Positions 30,982 to 37,528 of a stretch of DNA of 45,004 nt are shown in pieces. How positions within the stretch are numbered: the first letter of the stretch is position 1; each line of letters starts with the position of its first letter. The notes under the pieces were generated by a model. It was given only the letters and a program-made list of their open reading frames with translations, was not told the DNA's origin and ran no database searches. A program made the position numbers and the translations under genes. Source of the DNA: a virus; IMG/VR virus record IMGVR_UViG_3300040815_001568, positions 1 to 45,004 of that record. One strand, 5' to 3'.

Positions 30982-31201
30982 CTTTGTAACCGCACCCTTC
31001 CTTCGTTCGTATCACCTTGATCGCGTCACCGCTGAACCCACAGGTGAAACACCTCACGCACGCCTGCTCGACGTTCACGCTCGCACTAGCCCTCGAGTCG
31101 TCGTGCTCATGGCAACGCACTTTCGTCCAGCCGACCGGCTTGAGATACGGCAACTGCCACCCGTAATGCTCGAGGATCGCCTCGATGTCGTAGTCAGCCA
31201 A
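30824..31201 (-). CDS. DNA primase, zinc-finger part
   Basis: 125 residues. VRCHEHDDSRASASV and CVRCFTCGFSGDAI carry Cys30, His33, Cys51 and Cys54, a CHC2-type primase zinc site, followed by the usual KDAVRLAE helix. The last 43 residues are basic (TVRRKPAPGRRLPSQQGNK). They overlap the first 158 bases of the Toprim gene in another frame. The basic tail looks like a genuine end of this protein, so separate products are likely, but a +1 frameshift product cannot be excluded. Confidence 0.8.
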   Translation of the reverse strand: MADYDIEAILEHYGWQLPYLKPVGWTKVRCHEHDDSRASASVNVEQACVRCFTCGFSGDAIKVIRTKEGCGYKDAVRLAESLSGSENRTVRRKPAPGRRLPSQQGNKSSRSRDVPSWRLRRASSG

Positions 31202-31562
31202 GACCGTTCCACCTCAACAGGTTCACAAGTTGGTCCAGCGTCAAGGTCACTCGAGCTTCACCAATGCTCTTGCCTCGAGCCTTACGCACAACGCAACCGA
31301 TTGTGGGTACACCGAAACGCAGTTCGTGGTTGCACGCCTCAATGTCAGCCTCCCGAAGCCACTGAGCCATAGCGTCGGCCTTCACGTTCTTGGCTTCCAT
31401 CACCAACGTCACCGAGTCAGAGACACGCATGTCCACGTCACCGATGTCGTTCTTGCCGGCGCGGGGAAGTCGCCTGGCTTTCATTCCTGACTCGTTCAGG
31501 TAGTTCTCGAGGTCACTCTCAAACTTGGAGCCTTTGACCTTGTTGTATTTCTGCTGGGTCAT
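31194..31562 (-). CDS. Hjc-like PD-(D/E)XK nuclease
   Basis: 122 residues, ATG overlapping the methyltransferase stop. KGSKFESDLENYLNESG carries the N-terminal Glu15; GDVDMRV and VMEAKN give Asp42/44 and Glu57-x-Lys59. This is the layout of Holliday-junction resolvases and related small nucleases. It could resolve branched replication intermediates before packaging. It lies between methyltransferase and primase in the replication operon. Confidence 0.75.
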   Translation of the reverse strand: MTQQKYNKVKGSKFESDLENYLNESGMKARRLPRAGKNDIGDVDMRVSDSVTLVMEAKNVKADAMAQWLREADIEACNHELRFGVPTIGCVVRKARGKSIGEARVTLTLDQLVNLLRWNGLG

Positions 31563-32212
31563 TAGACGAAGACTCCCGCTAGCTGACGGCCAATGTGCTC
31601 GGTGTATGCGGGAGGAAAACCCTCTTTCAGGCTGTTCCAGGGGATCGGGCGATCAACACCCATCACTTCCCACCCCTGCTCGAGTGTTTGCACTGTCCGA
31701 CCACCCTTGGGAATGCTGTCACCCATAACGTGATAAACACCCCAAGGGCGACCCTGCCCCTTGTGGTCACAGCCCGACCCCTCAAGACCCATATTGGACA
31801 AGAACAAGCGATGCCGGCGAACACCCAAGCCGTAGGCAGATCCGCACTCCACTACCGCCTTTTCCATGCCTGGCGATCCCGGCACGTTTTCGACCACCCA
31901 AAACTTTTTGTGACTCCACTGGTCACGCAAGATCGCCAACGTAGGGGTAAGTAGGTCGTCGTATTTACTCTTTCCACCCTGCGCCTTTCGCAAATGCTTA
32001 GCTCGAGTGTGAGCCTGACACGGAGGGCTGGCGTGAATAGCATCAAAATCATCAGCCATATCACCGATCAAGATTTCCAGAGCATCGGCTTGGTGGAACT
32101 CATACGGATAATCCGGTTGAGGGTTTACATCTACACCGACAACTTCCCAACCCGAACGGGAATAACCATCGGCTGCCATGCCCGCGCCACAGAACAAGTC
32201 AAGAAGTTTCAT
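31562..32212 (-). CDS. Compact C5 cytosine DNA methyltransferase
   Basis: 216 residues, short for the family. Motif I FCGAGM (7-12), motif IV ASPPCQ (61-66, catalytic Cys65), motif VI VVENVPG (106-112), motif VIII VRRHRLFLS (131-139) and a motif X-like PPAYTEHIGRQL near the end are all visible. Only about 50 residues remain for target recognition, so the target may be short or partly given by the core. It transfers a methyl group from SAM to cytosine C5 in DNA. No restriction enzyme is seen, so it is solitary and probably shields phage DNA or marks its own sites. Confidence 0.85.
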   Translation of the reverse strand: MKLLDLFCGAGMAADGYSRSGWEVVGVDVNPQPDYPYEFHQADALEILIGDMADDFDAIHASPPCQAHTRAKHLRKAQGGKSKYDDLLTPTLAILRDQWSHKKFWVVENVPGSPGMEKAVVECGSAYGLGVRRHRLFLSNMGLEGSGCDHKGQGRPWGVYHVMGDSIPKGGRTVQTLEQGWEVMGVDRPIPWNSLKEGFPPAYTEHIGRQLAGVFV

Positions 32213-32691
32213 TCCGGCCGGTCCTCATCGCCGTACCGGTCCTCACGACGTGCATAGCATTTGGTGCAGTAGTAGTTGCCGTGCAGCCTGTGATAGGTGT
32301 TGTCGTCGTCGTGTTTGCGGAAAAAATGGCACAAAATATCTTCGTCGTCCTCGTCCCAGGTGCTCGAGGTTTTGTCTTTCGCCGGCCAATCGAAACGAGC
32401 AGGAGCCTTGTCTGGATCGCCGTGGCCGTGCGTGGGGATCAGTACGTCGTATGCGTTCGCTGGGGGAATGTGATCTCCGCACTCGATCCACTGCGCAGCA
32501 ACCCCATCGCCGGTCAAATCCACAAACACTGTCGAAAGGCTCATATCAACGTCGGTATCGTTCGGGACGTTGTATTTGTTCAACCACGCAACCAAGGTTC
32601 GCAGATCCTCCACCGTTTCCACTTGCATCTCGGCCGTAGCCAGGCCGGTAATCGTCACCTCATGCAACTTGTGCCCCCTGTTCACAATCAC
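32209..32691 (-). CDS. Replication-operon protein of unknown function
   Basis: 160 residues if read from GTG 32691; a GTG at 32658 is also possible and would avoid overlap with the helicase. The first half is alpha/beta (AEMQVETVEDLRTLVAWLNK, MSLSTVFVDLTGDG), the second is Asp/His rich (STWDEDDEDILCHFFRKHDD) and ends with YYCTKCYARRED, a likely metal site. Family not recognised. Confidence 0.6.
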   Translation of the reverse strand: MIVNRGHKLHEVTITGLATAEMQVETVEDLRTLVAWLNKYNVPNDTDVDMSLSTVFVDLTGDGVAAQWIECGDHIPPANAYDVLIPTHGHGDPDKAPARFDWPAKDKTSSTWDEDDEDILCHFFRKHDDDNTYHRLHGNYYCTKCYARREDRYGDEDRPE

Positions 32692-33481
32692 GGATCAGGC
32701 AACGCGACGGGTCGTAATCCAGCCACGTCACCTTCTGCCCACTCATGTCCATCTCGCCGTGCCGGTTCTTCACCGGGCAGGCCCGCATGTACCCGTCACC
32801 ATCGGAAGCCACCGACAAGATCATCGCCGGGGTTTCCGCACACTTACCCTGGATCGCAGACATCGGGGGAGTAGTGCTCTGGTCAATGCGCGTGCTCAAC
32901 GACGCATGGTGCAGCACAAGCGCAGCCAGGTTGTAGTCGCGGGCAAGAAACTTCAAGTCTTTCAAGAATGCCCGCTGGCCCGACCATTGATCTTGACTAT
33001 CCACAACCACGTCGGTCAAGTTGTCGATGACCAGAAGCGACGGGGGATAGGACCAGAGCTCAACATGGGCACGTAGTAGGTCATCTATCTGCTCTGTTGT
33101 CGGACTCGACAGAAAGTTCCACCGAATATTGCTTTGCTTGCGCAGCACACTCGCCGCCCATTCACGGTCCTGCATGATCTGCTGCTCAACCACTTTCTGC
33201 GGCTGCTCCGTGAGAAGACTCAACACTCGCAACGCTTGCGTTGCCTTGTGAGAGTCGGCCGACACGTACAACGTGTCCACGCCACTGCGTACCGCAAGCG
33301 ATAACGCCAGCATGGACTTACCGGACGACGGCAAACCAAACACCATGCTCACTTCACCGACACGGATACTCACGTCCCGGTCACATAGTGACTCGAACAT
33401 TCCCGGCAGCGATGGTGCTTCCGCTTCCGGAGACAGGATCGCTTTATGGAGCAGTTGCATAGCAGTACCGACCACACTCAT
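32660..33481 (-). CDS. DnaB/RecA-like replicative ATPase
   Basis: 273 residues. Walker A GLPSSGKS (49-56), then a RecA-type core with TLYVSADS, Walker B SLLVIDN (148-154) and LVLHHASLS (the switch His region). It lacks the N-terminal primase-binding domain of full DnaB, as do many actinophage helicase-like ATPases. It probably loads or drives unwinding at the phage fork together with the split primase. Start at 33481 has no clear binding site; ATG 33460 is an alternative. Confidence 0.8.
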   Translation of the reverse strand: MSVVGTAMQLLHKAILSPEAEAPSLPGMFESLCDRDVSIRVGEVSMVFGLPSSGKSMLALSLAVRSGVDTLYVSADSHKATQALRVLSLLTEQPQKVVEQQIMQDREWAASVLRKQSNIRWNFLSSPTTEQIDDLLRAHVELWSYPPSLLVIDNLTDVVVDSQDQWSGQRAFLKDLKFLARDYNLAALVLHHASLSTRIDQSTTPPMSAIQGKCAETPAMILSVASDGDGYMRACPVKNRHGEMDMSGQKVTWLDYDPSRCLIRDCEQGAQVA

Positions 33482-33575
33482 ACAGGTTCGTGCAACGCAT
33501 CAGATAGCGGTGGCTCATACCGACCACTAGCTCGCTTCCGCAATGCTCACATCGAGCAATAGGTGAGGTTGTCAT
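33444..33575 (-). CDS. Small zinc-binding protein
   Basis: 43 residues from ATG 33575, preceded by GAGGAG. CEHCGSELVVG and MRCTNLYECGRYC carry five Cys, spaced like a small zinc ribbon of actinophages. It overlaps the start of the ATPase gene by 38 bases in another frame. The strong binding site and Cys pairs support it. Confidence 0.6.
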   Translation of the reverse strand: MTTSPIARCEHCGSELVVGMSHRYLMRCTNLYECGRYCYATAP

Positions 33576-33600
33576 TGGTTCTCCTCGAGGGGCCGAGGTT

Positions 33601-33624
33601 GGGAGCCACCCGAAAGTGGCCCCC
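33601..33624. terminator. Hairpin upstream of the small zinc gene
   Basis: GCCAC (33605-33609) and GTGGC (33616-33620) with flanking GGG/CCC pairs. It lies in the 123-base gap between two leftward genes. No T run; it may moderate expression within the operon. Confidence 0.35.
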
Positions 33625-33698
33625 TTCCCCGGCAGTACCCATCAACACACACGGAACGGTCGCCCTGTTTCCGTATCTCCCGACAAACGCCGGAAGTT

Positions 33699-34187
33699 CT
33701 AGTTAGCCCAATCGCCTTCCCACTTGGGACCGTTATGGGCGTGCGAGCGTGGCCCGTCCAACGGGTCCACCCACCGCTTGAGGTGCTTACCAGCCTGGCT
33801 GGTCCAATCCTTGAGCACGGCTTTGCGGCCGTCCGGAGTCAAGGGGGCATCGGGCCGGTTGTAGTAATACTTCTTCCCCCACCGGTCCGTTTCCATTTCA
33901 CCTTCCGGTGAGCCTGCGGTTTCCTGCATGGGGGAGGGGGGAGGCTTGGGTGCGTTGGCTGGCTCCTGGGAGACAACCTGCGCCGGCATCGCCGCCTGTA
34001 CGTTCGCTACCGCCTGCTGCGGGGTCGGTACTGCTCCGACCTTGGTGACCGCGGTGAACTGCTCGAGCAGAACCGGAAACTCGATGTCGTTCACCATCTC
34101 ACGCATCTTCTCGTTGAGCGTGGCGATGTCGTCGGCTTCTACGTTGCAGTAGTTAGCCGATACCGTGTAGTGGTACTTACCTGCCAT
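33699..34187 (-). CDS. Replication-operon protein of unknown function
   Basis: 162 residues. Residues 1-55 form an alpha/beta unit (YHYTVSANYCNVEADDIATL; MREMVNDIEFPVLLEQ), residues about 56-95 are Pro/Ala/Gln rich and probably disordered, and the end (WGKKYYYNRPDAP, LKDWTSQAGKHLKRW) is basic and aromatic. It starts two bases after the nuclease gene. The plan, a small fold plus a flexible tail, would suit a single-strand-binding or nuclease partner protein, but no OB-fold signature is seen. Confidence 0.55.
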   Translation of the reverse strand: MAGKYHYTVSANYCNVEADDIATLNEKMREMVNDIEFPVLLEQFTAVTKVGAVPTPQQAVANVQAAMPAQVVSQEPANAPKPPPSPMQETAGSPEGEMETDRWGKKYYYNRPDAPLTPDGRKAVLKDWTSQAGKHLKRWVDPLDGPRSHAHNGPKWEGDWAN

Positions 34188-34189
34188 AA

Positions 34190-35032
34190 CTAACCCTCTC
34201 CCGCTGTTACTTGGTTTACTGTGGCAATCTCAGCATAACGAGATCCCATCGCAGAGCAATAGGGACGCACCGCACATGCCTTGCACAACATTCCCGGTGA
34301 CGGCAAGAACACTTCATTCTCGATAGCCCGCAACGCTGTCGCAAAAATCCGTGACAGATCCGGTCGTTCCGCATCGAGGTCGTGCATCTCGCCGGTGTTG
34401 CCTTTGCGGGACATGTAGTAGGCGTAGTGGGTGGGCCGAACCCCAAGGGTTTGCTCCATCAACTCCGCGTACACATGCTGCTGAATGCTGGTCGGTTCCT
34501 GCAAACCGGTCTTGATGTCGTACAAATGCACTTCACCTTCAGGGCTGACCATTACCCGGTCGATGTATCCGCGCACGAACACGCCACCGAGATCCCCGGA
34601 CACTTCCACCTCGATTGCGTCCCGGCCACCGGGCAGCTCGAGCCACCGCCAGCCGTTTGCGAACCGGCTGTCCCGCCAGGTGACGTATTCGGCCAGCATC
34701 GCTGGACCCTTCACTTGCCACCAATCAGGGTTTTCCTTGTTCGGGAACTCCTTAGACGCTCGACCGGTGGCCCGGATCTCCTCGGGGTTGGTGATGTCTT
34801 TGGTTTCTTCCCGCCACGCCTCAGCCCACGCGAGGTCGGAGGTTTGGTAGTTGCCCTTGTCGAGCCATTCGCTTGCGGTGTGGAAGGCCTTACCTCCGTA
34901 CAACGCCCACGATCCCGCGTCGGGGATCTTCATAACCCTGGTGAGGTAGAACTGCTCACCGCAGGTTGATAGTTGATTCACCGCACTAAAGCTCAAATAG
35001 CCCTTGCCGGTGATGTCCATCAGACTGCTCAC
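34190..35032 (-). CDS. Cas4/RecB-like exonuclease
   Basis: 280 residues. Cys24, then GKAFHTASEW (His51), GYIDRVMVSPEGEVHLYDIK (the Asp and D-x-K of the PD-(D/E)XK site), QQHVYAEL (Q-x3-Y) and, near the end, CKACAVRPYC (Cys250, 253, 259). With Cys24 these four Cys match the Fe-S cluster of Cas4/AddB-type nucleases. It probably resects DNA ends for recombination during replication. No CRISPR repeats are present in the window. Overlaps the preceding small gene by ATGA. Confidence 0.85.
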   Translation of the reverse strand: MSSLMDITGKGYLSFSAVNQLSTCGEQFYLTRVMKIPDAGSWALYGGKAFHTASEWLDKGNYQTSDLAWAEAWREETKDITNPEEIRATGRASKEFPNKENPDWWQVKGPAMLAEYVTWRDSRFANGWRWLELPGGRDAIEVEVSGDLGGVFVRGYIDRVMVSPEGEVHLYDIKTGLQEPTSIQQHVYAELMEQTLGVRPTHYAYYMSRKGNTGEMHDLDAERPDLSRIFATALRAIENEVFLPSPGMLCKACAVRPYCSAMGSRYAEIATVNQVTAGEG

Positions 35033-35223
35033 TTGGCCACCTCAAAGATGACGGTTTCTGTCCCATCACCGTTGTCTTGGAAATCAAAAAAACGGGCCTG
35101 GTCGGTGAGGCCGGCAGCCTTGATTTGCTGCCGCCATTCCTCACGACTCAAGCCCTTATCGCACGTAACCCGAACATCGGACGCAGTGCGTTCCACTGTT
35201 ACTAATTCAACCTTCGTTGACAT
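35029..35223 (-). CDS. Small protein, first in replication operon
   Basis: 64 residues from ATG 35223, after GGGGG; a GTG five codons earlier is possible. Strand-helix-strand layout: STKVELVTVERTASDVRVTC, SREEWRQQIKAAG, FFDFQDNGDGTETVIFEV. Only about 60 bases separate it from the promoter and operator at 35282-35310. Function unknown. Confidence 0.6.
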   Translation of the reverse strand: MSTKVELVTVERTASDVRVTCDKGLSREEWRQQIKAAGLTDQARFFDFQDNGDGTETVIFEVAK

Positions 35224-35281
35224 ATCAACCCCCGCCACCCGTGGTTTCGATAGACTTTCAGCAGAGCCTCACTGAACGCTC

Positions 35282-35310
35282 ACAATATTGACCGGTCATT
35301 GACTGGTCAA
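35282..35310 (-). promoter_or_regulatory. Leftward promoter with overlapping tandem operator
   Basis: Read leftward: TTGACC (35310-35305), 17 bases, TATTGT (35287-35282), a good -35/-10 pair for the replication operon. It is covered by two head-to-tail 11-base words, TTGACCGGTCA (35288-35298) and TTGACTGGTCA (35299-35309); the first holds the perfect palindrome TGACCGGTCA. A repressor bound here would block the promoter. The HTH protein at 35539-36000 is the obvious candidate. Confidence 0.6.
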
Positions 35311-35337
35311 GGGTCATGGCCAGATTATGTACAACTA

Positions 35338-35375
35338 TTTGCAACAGATGTCACACGGCGTGTCGGTGTTGCAAA
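35338..35375. repeat. Inverted repeat TTTGCAACA / TGTTGCAAA
   Basis: Perfect 9-base arms at 35338-35346 and 35367-35375. A further GTTGCAAA lies at 36070-36077 on the other side of the repressor gene. Candidate regulator sites; the same word also occurs inside genes (near 22465 and 27305), so chance is not excluded. Confidence 0.4.
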
Positions 35376-35492
35376 CGATAAACACCGAAATTAGAATGCC
35401 TTACACCAGGGGACGGGGGGAAACCAAGTCCACTGGTACGGGGGCCGAGCCGTGGTGGGCGAGGCCCACCGTGGGAACAATCTCCTGTTCTG

Positions 35493-35530
35493 CACGCTCC
35501 AAGCACCCCCAGCTTGGGGCGTGTTTATTT
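35493..35530 (+). terminator. Rightward intrinsic terminator
   Basis: CACGC-T-CCAAG (35493-35503) pairs with CTTGG-G-GCGTG (35513-35523), one mismatch, and is followed by TTTATTT. It would stop rightward transcripts before they run antisense into the repressor gene. Confidence 0.65.
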
Positions 35531-35538
35531 GTCACCGG

Positions 35539-36000
35539 CTAGTAAACCGGGTCGTCCAAGATCCGTACCGGTATCGGATGCACCGGAACGTCCGGTAGGC
35601 AATCATCACACCGGTCGCCGTAGGCGAACCCCGCTTCGGGGTCATACATCACTACCGCGTCGTCGGCATCCATGCGCTCAAGCCAGGAGTCCAAGCGGGC
35701 TTCGTCGTGGTCGCTCAACGGGTCGCCGTTGCGCCGGCGTGCCAGCAGCCGCAACATGCGAACCGGGTAGTCCCGCAGGTACTCGACCTTCACCGTCCAC
35801 GGGATCACTTCGTTGTGTCGGGTCTGCCGCTGGTTCAGCCCGCCGCGGCTGATCGCCGCCGACACGGTAGCCCGCCCGATCTTGTGCCCGGTCTGCCGGC
35901 TGATCTCGTCAGCGATCTGCTGATGGGTCAGGCCGTCCTCGAGCATACGAGCCAGCTCGTCTTTACTCGGTAGAATCCGTGGTCGTCCGACCGTCCCCAT
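35539..36000 (-). CDS. HTH repressor-like protein
   Basis: 153 residues from ATG 36000, six bases after GGGGAGG. Residues about 14-52 form an HTH: ELARMLEDGLTHQQIADEIS then KIGRATVSAAISRGGL, with the recognition helix at the second part. The C-terminal half is mixed, with YLRDYPVRMLRLLARRRNG and a CDDC pair. Divergent from the integrase and next to a tandem operator, so an immunity repressor is the best guess. No protease or oligomerisation domain is recognisable. Confidence 0.7.
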   Translation of the reverse strand: MGTVGRPRILPSKDELARMLEDGLTHQQIADEISRQTGHKIGRATVSAAISRGGLNQRQTRHNEVIPWTVKVEYLRDYPVRMLRLLARRRNGDPLSDHDEARLDSWLERMDADDAVVMYDPEAGFAYGDRCDDCLPDVPVHPIPVRILDDPVY

Positions 36001-36020
36001 AGCATCCTCCCCGGAAGGTG

Positions 36021-36031
36021 GGTTACAAATT
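36021..36031. repeat. GGTTACAAATT, possible integrase arm site (1)
   Basis: The same 11 bases recur at 36278-36288, inside the integrase gene, so the two lie on either side of the attP core. Paired direct repeats around attP often bind the integrase arm domain or an excision factor. Confidence 0.4.
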
Positions 36032-36106
36032 ATGTTACTAACTTGTATGCCCGATGCTAATGGGTTGCCGTTGCAAAATCAAACAACCCTCCAAAACCCC
36101 CGTAAA

Positions 36107-36130
36107 GTGTCCGGAGGGGGACTTGAACCC
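36107..36130. other. attP core: tRNA 3'-end sequence
   Basis: Read leftward this is GGGTTCAAGTCC followed by CCCTCCGGACAC: the T loop (TTCAAGT), the 3' T stem and the 3' acceptor strand of a tRNA. The 5' T-stem bases no longer pair, as expected when only the 3' part is kept. It lies between repressor and integrase, where attP sites are usually found. The implied host tRNA would start GTCCGGA; its identity is not known. Confidence 0.75.
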
Positions 36131-36186
36131 AAGAACGCAACGGTGTACCTTGACGGTGAACCAATCAACACATTGCAGGAGACACC

Positions 36187-37185
36187 GTGCCAATTTCCAC
36201 CACACTCGCCAAAGCTCACTCCGAATACAGCGAAAGCCTCATTGCCAGGAAACTTGCTGACAATTCCAGAAAATCCCGGTTACAAATTGTTCGCCATGCG
36301 GAAAACCTGTGGGGCCGAGACTTCCCCCTAACCTCCGTGAAAGAAGAACACGTCAGCGGCCTGTTCGGGGAACTCGAACTCACCGAATCAACATTCAACC
36401 TGTACCTAGGAAACCTGCGATTGTTCTTCACCTGGGCCAGAGCAAACAACTACATGGCCGCCAGTCAAGACCCCGTAGCCGGCTGGTCCAACGCCAAAGT
36501 TCGCCGCCGTGACCCGTTTATGCTGCCCGCCGCCCGCTTCGCTGAACTCCTCGATGCCTGCGAGCACCCCAGAGATCGAGCCGTGTGCGCTATCGGCCTG
36601 TTCGCCGTGCCTCGAGGTGGAGAAATCTCCACCCTTCGGATCAAGGACGTGGACTTCGGTAGCGGCCTGCTGCACCTCGAGCGGCACAAGACCAAAGACC
36701 TCGATGAACTGCAACTAATGGTGGATCTGCGGGAAGAACTCGAACGCTGGCTGGACTACTACCGGTGGGCCACCGGGGGAGAGCTCAAAAGGGATTGGTA
36801 TCTCACGCCCCGTAGGGCTTCCGGTAAGTCCACGGCCACCGGTTTGTTCGAGTCTGAGGGTACGCACTTGTGGCCGACGCAGCGGGTCCACCACATTTAC
36901 GAGATCCCCAAGCGCGCCCTGCGCGCCATAGGGGTAGATGACCGAGGCCAAGGGGTTCACACGCTCCGTCGAGCAGGCTCGAGGGCCACCTTCGATGCCC
37001 TCTCGCAGCAGAACTACGATGGGGCTTTGCGGTACGTGTCCTCCATGCTCGGCCACGCCTCCGTAACGATGACCGAAAAATATCTGAACATTTCCTTAGA
37101 TCGCAGAAACCGTAATAAAGTGCTCGAAGGTTTCCGGCTGATCCCTACCCGACAAGGGGAACTACGCCTGGTGGAAGGAGGCTGA
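36187..37185 (+). CDS. int: Tyrosine integrase
   Basis: 332 residues from a GTG start after GGAG. The N-terminal arm and core-binding domain covers residues 1-105 (SAM-like, LTESTFNLYLGNLRLFFTWA). Catalytic residues: Arg143 (AVPRGGEIS), Lys near 168-170 (RHKTKD), His258-x-x-Arg261 (VHTLRRAGSR), His290 (MLGHASVT) and Tyr299 (MTEKYL). The set is complete, so it should be active. It would recombine the attP next to it with a host tRNA gene. Convergent with the late operon. Confidence 0.9.
   Translation: MPISTTLAKAHSEYSESLIARKLADNSRKSRLQIVRHAENLWGRDFPLTSVKEEHVSGLFGELELTESTFNLYLGNLRLFFTWARANNYMAASQDPVAGWSNAKVRRRDPFMLPAARFAELLDACEHPRDRAVCAIGLFAVPRGGEISTLRIKDVDFGSGLLHLERHKTKDLDELQLMVDLREELERWLDYYRWATGGELKRDWYLTPRRASGKSTATGLFESEGTHLWPTQRVHHIYEIPKRALRAIGVDDRGQGVHTLRRAGSRATFDALSQQNYDGALRYVSSMLGHASVTMTEKYLNISLDRRNRNKVLEGFRLIPTRQGELRLVEGG
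36278..36288. repeat. GGTTACAAATT, possible integrase arm site (2)
   Basis: Second copy of the 11-base repeat at 36021-36031, 257 bases away, inside the integrase coding region. Confidence 0.4.
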
Positions 37186-37189
37186 CATA

Positions 37190-37423
37190 GTGGAGGTCAA
37201 GGTAACCGCGTGTGATGTCTGTGCCGAGCAGCCCGCCCGGAAAGTCCTCATCCAAGAGGGTCGCATGAAGTTCGAGGTGGACCTATGCGACAAGCATTAC
37301 GACGTGATCGACCAGCTCCGAAACGTCGGCCGTGCCCCCGGTAGCAACCGGCAGTACCGCCGGTATCGGAAAGTCCAAAACGTAGAGGACCGACCAACAA
37401 AAAAAGGCCCTCAGGAGGCCTAG
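37190..37423 (+). CDS. Small zinc-finger protein after integrase
   Basis: 77 residues from a GTG start, four bases after the integrase gene. VTACDVCAEQPARKVLIQEG then FEVDLCDKHYDVID give a C-x2-C...C-x2-H site as in small actinobacterial zinc-finger proteins linked to Lsr2-type or sigma-associated genes. The tail is basic (GSNRQYRRYRKVQ). Possibly an excision factor, given its place, but there is no winged-helix signature. Its 3' end overlaps the leftward terminator. Confidence 0.65.
   Translation: MEVKVTACDVCAEQPARKVLIQEGRMKFEVDLCDKHYDVIDQLRNVGRAPGSNRQYRRYRKVQNVEDRPTKKGPQEA
37400..37420 (-). terminator. Leftward intrinsic terminator of the late operon
   Basis: Read leftward: GGCCT, a five-base loop, GGGCC and seven T. 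It ends late transcripts inside the 3' end of the convergent zinc-finger gene. Confidence 0.7.
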
Positions 37424-37490
37424 AAAACGCTCCCTGGTGTGGATTACTCACGGTAAACCAGAAAACGCCTCTAAGACCCTCCTGAGGGCC
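37406..37490. repeat. 13-base inverted repeat, possible structured RNA
   Basis: GGCCCTCAGGAGG (37406-37418) and CCTCCTGAGGGCC (37478-37490) pair perfectly around 59 bases, which contain a CTGGT/ACCAG pair and two AGAAAACGC words. It may be a large terminator structure or a small structured RNA at the convergent junction. Confidence 0.55.
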
Positions 37491-37507
37491 AATTTGGGGC
37501 ACTAGAC

Positions 37508-37525
37508 GCGGGGTTGTAACCCCGC
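37508..37525. terminator. Perfect 8-bp hairpin at the late-operon end
   Basis: GCGGGGTT (37508-37515), GT, AACCCCGC (37518-37525), three bases past the stop of the tail protein gene. Symmetric, so it could act in both directions. Confidence 0.55.
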
Positions 37526-37528
37526 CTG

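Larger units (their letters stand above)
35224..35538. other. Control region between replication operon and repressor
   Basis: No convincing gene. It holds the leftward promoter/operator, a rightward -35/-10-like pair (TTGACT 35299-35304, GATTAT 35323-35328), a long inverted repeat (35338-35375), a GGTGGGC/GCCCACC hairpin (35454-35470) and a rightward intrinsic terminator (35493-35530). Together these could bracket a short rightward RNA of about 190 bases. Confidence 0.5.

Noticed and set aside
33577-33690. Short leftward Cys-containing frame ending at the ATG of the 43-residue zinc gene
   Set aside because: The stop overlaps the next start in the usual way and the residues look plausible, but no acceptable start codon is present, so it is not listed.
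34190-35032. CRISPR-Cas locus suggested by the Cas4-like nuclease
   Set aside because: No repeat-spacer array and no other cas gene in the window; Cas4-like nucleases are common in phage replication operons.
35327-35542. 71-residue plus-strand frame in the control region
   Set aside because: Its ATG falls in the possible -10 box, no ribosome binding site precedes it, and it runs through the terminator hairpin.
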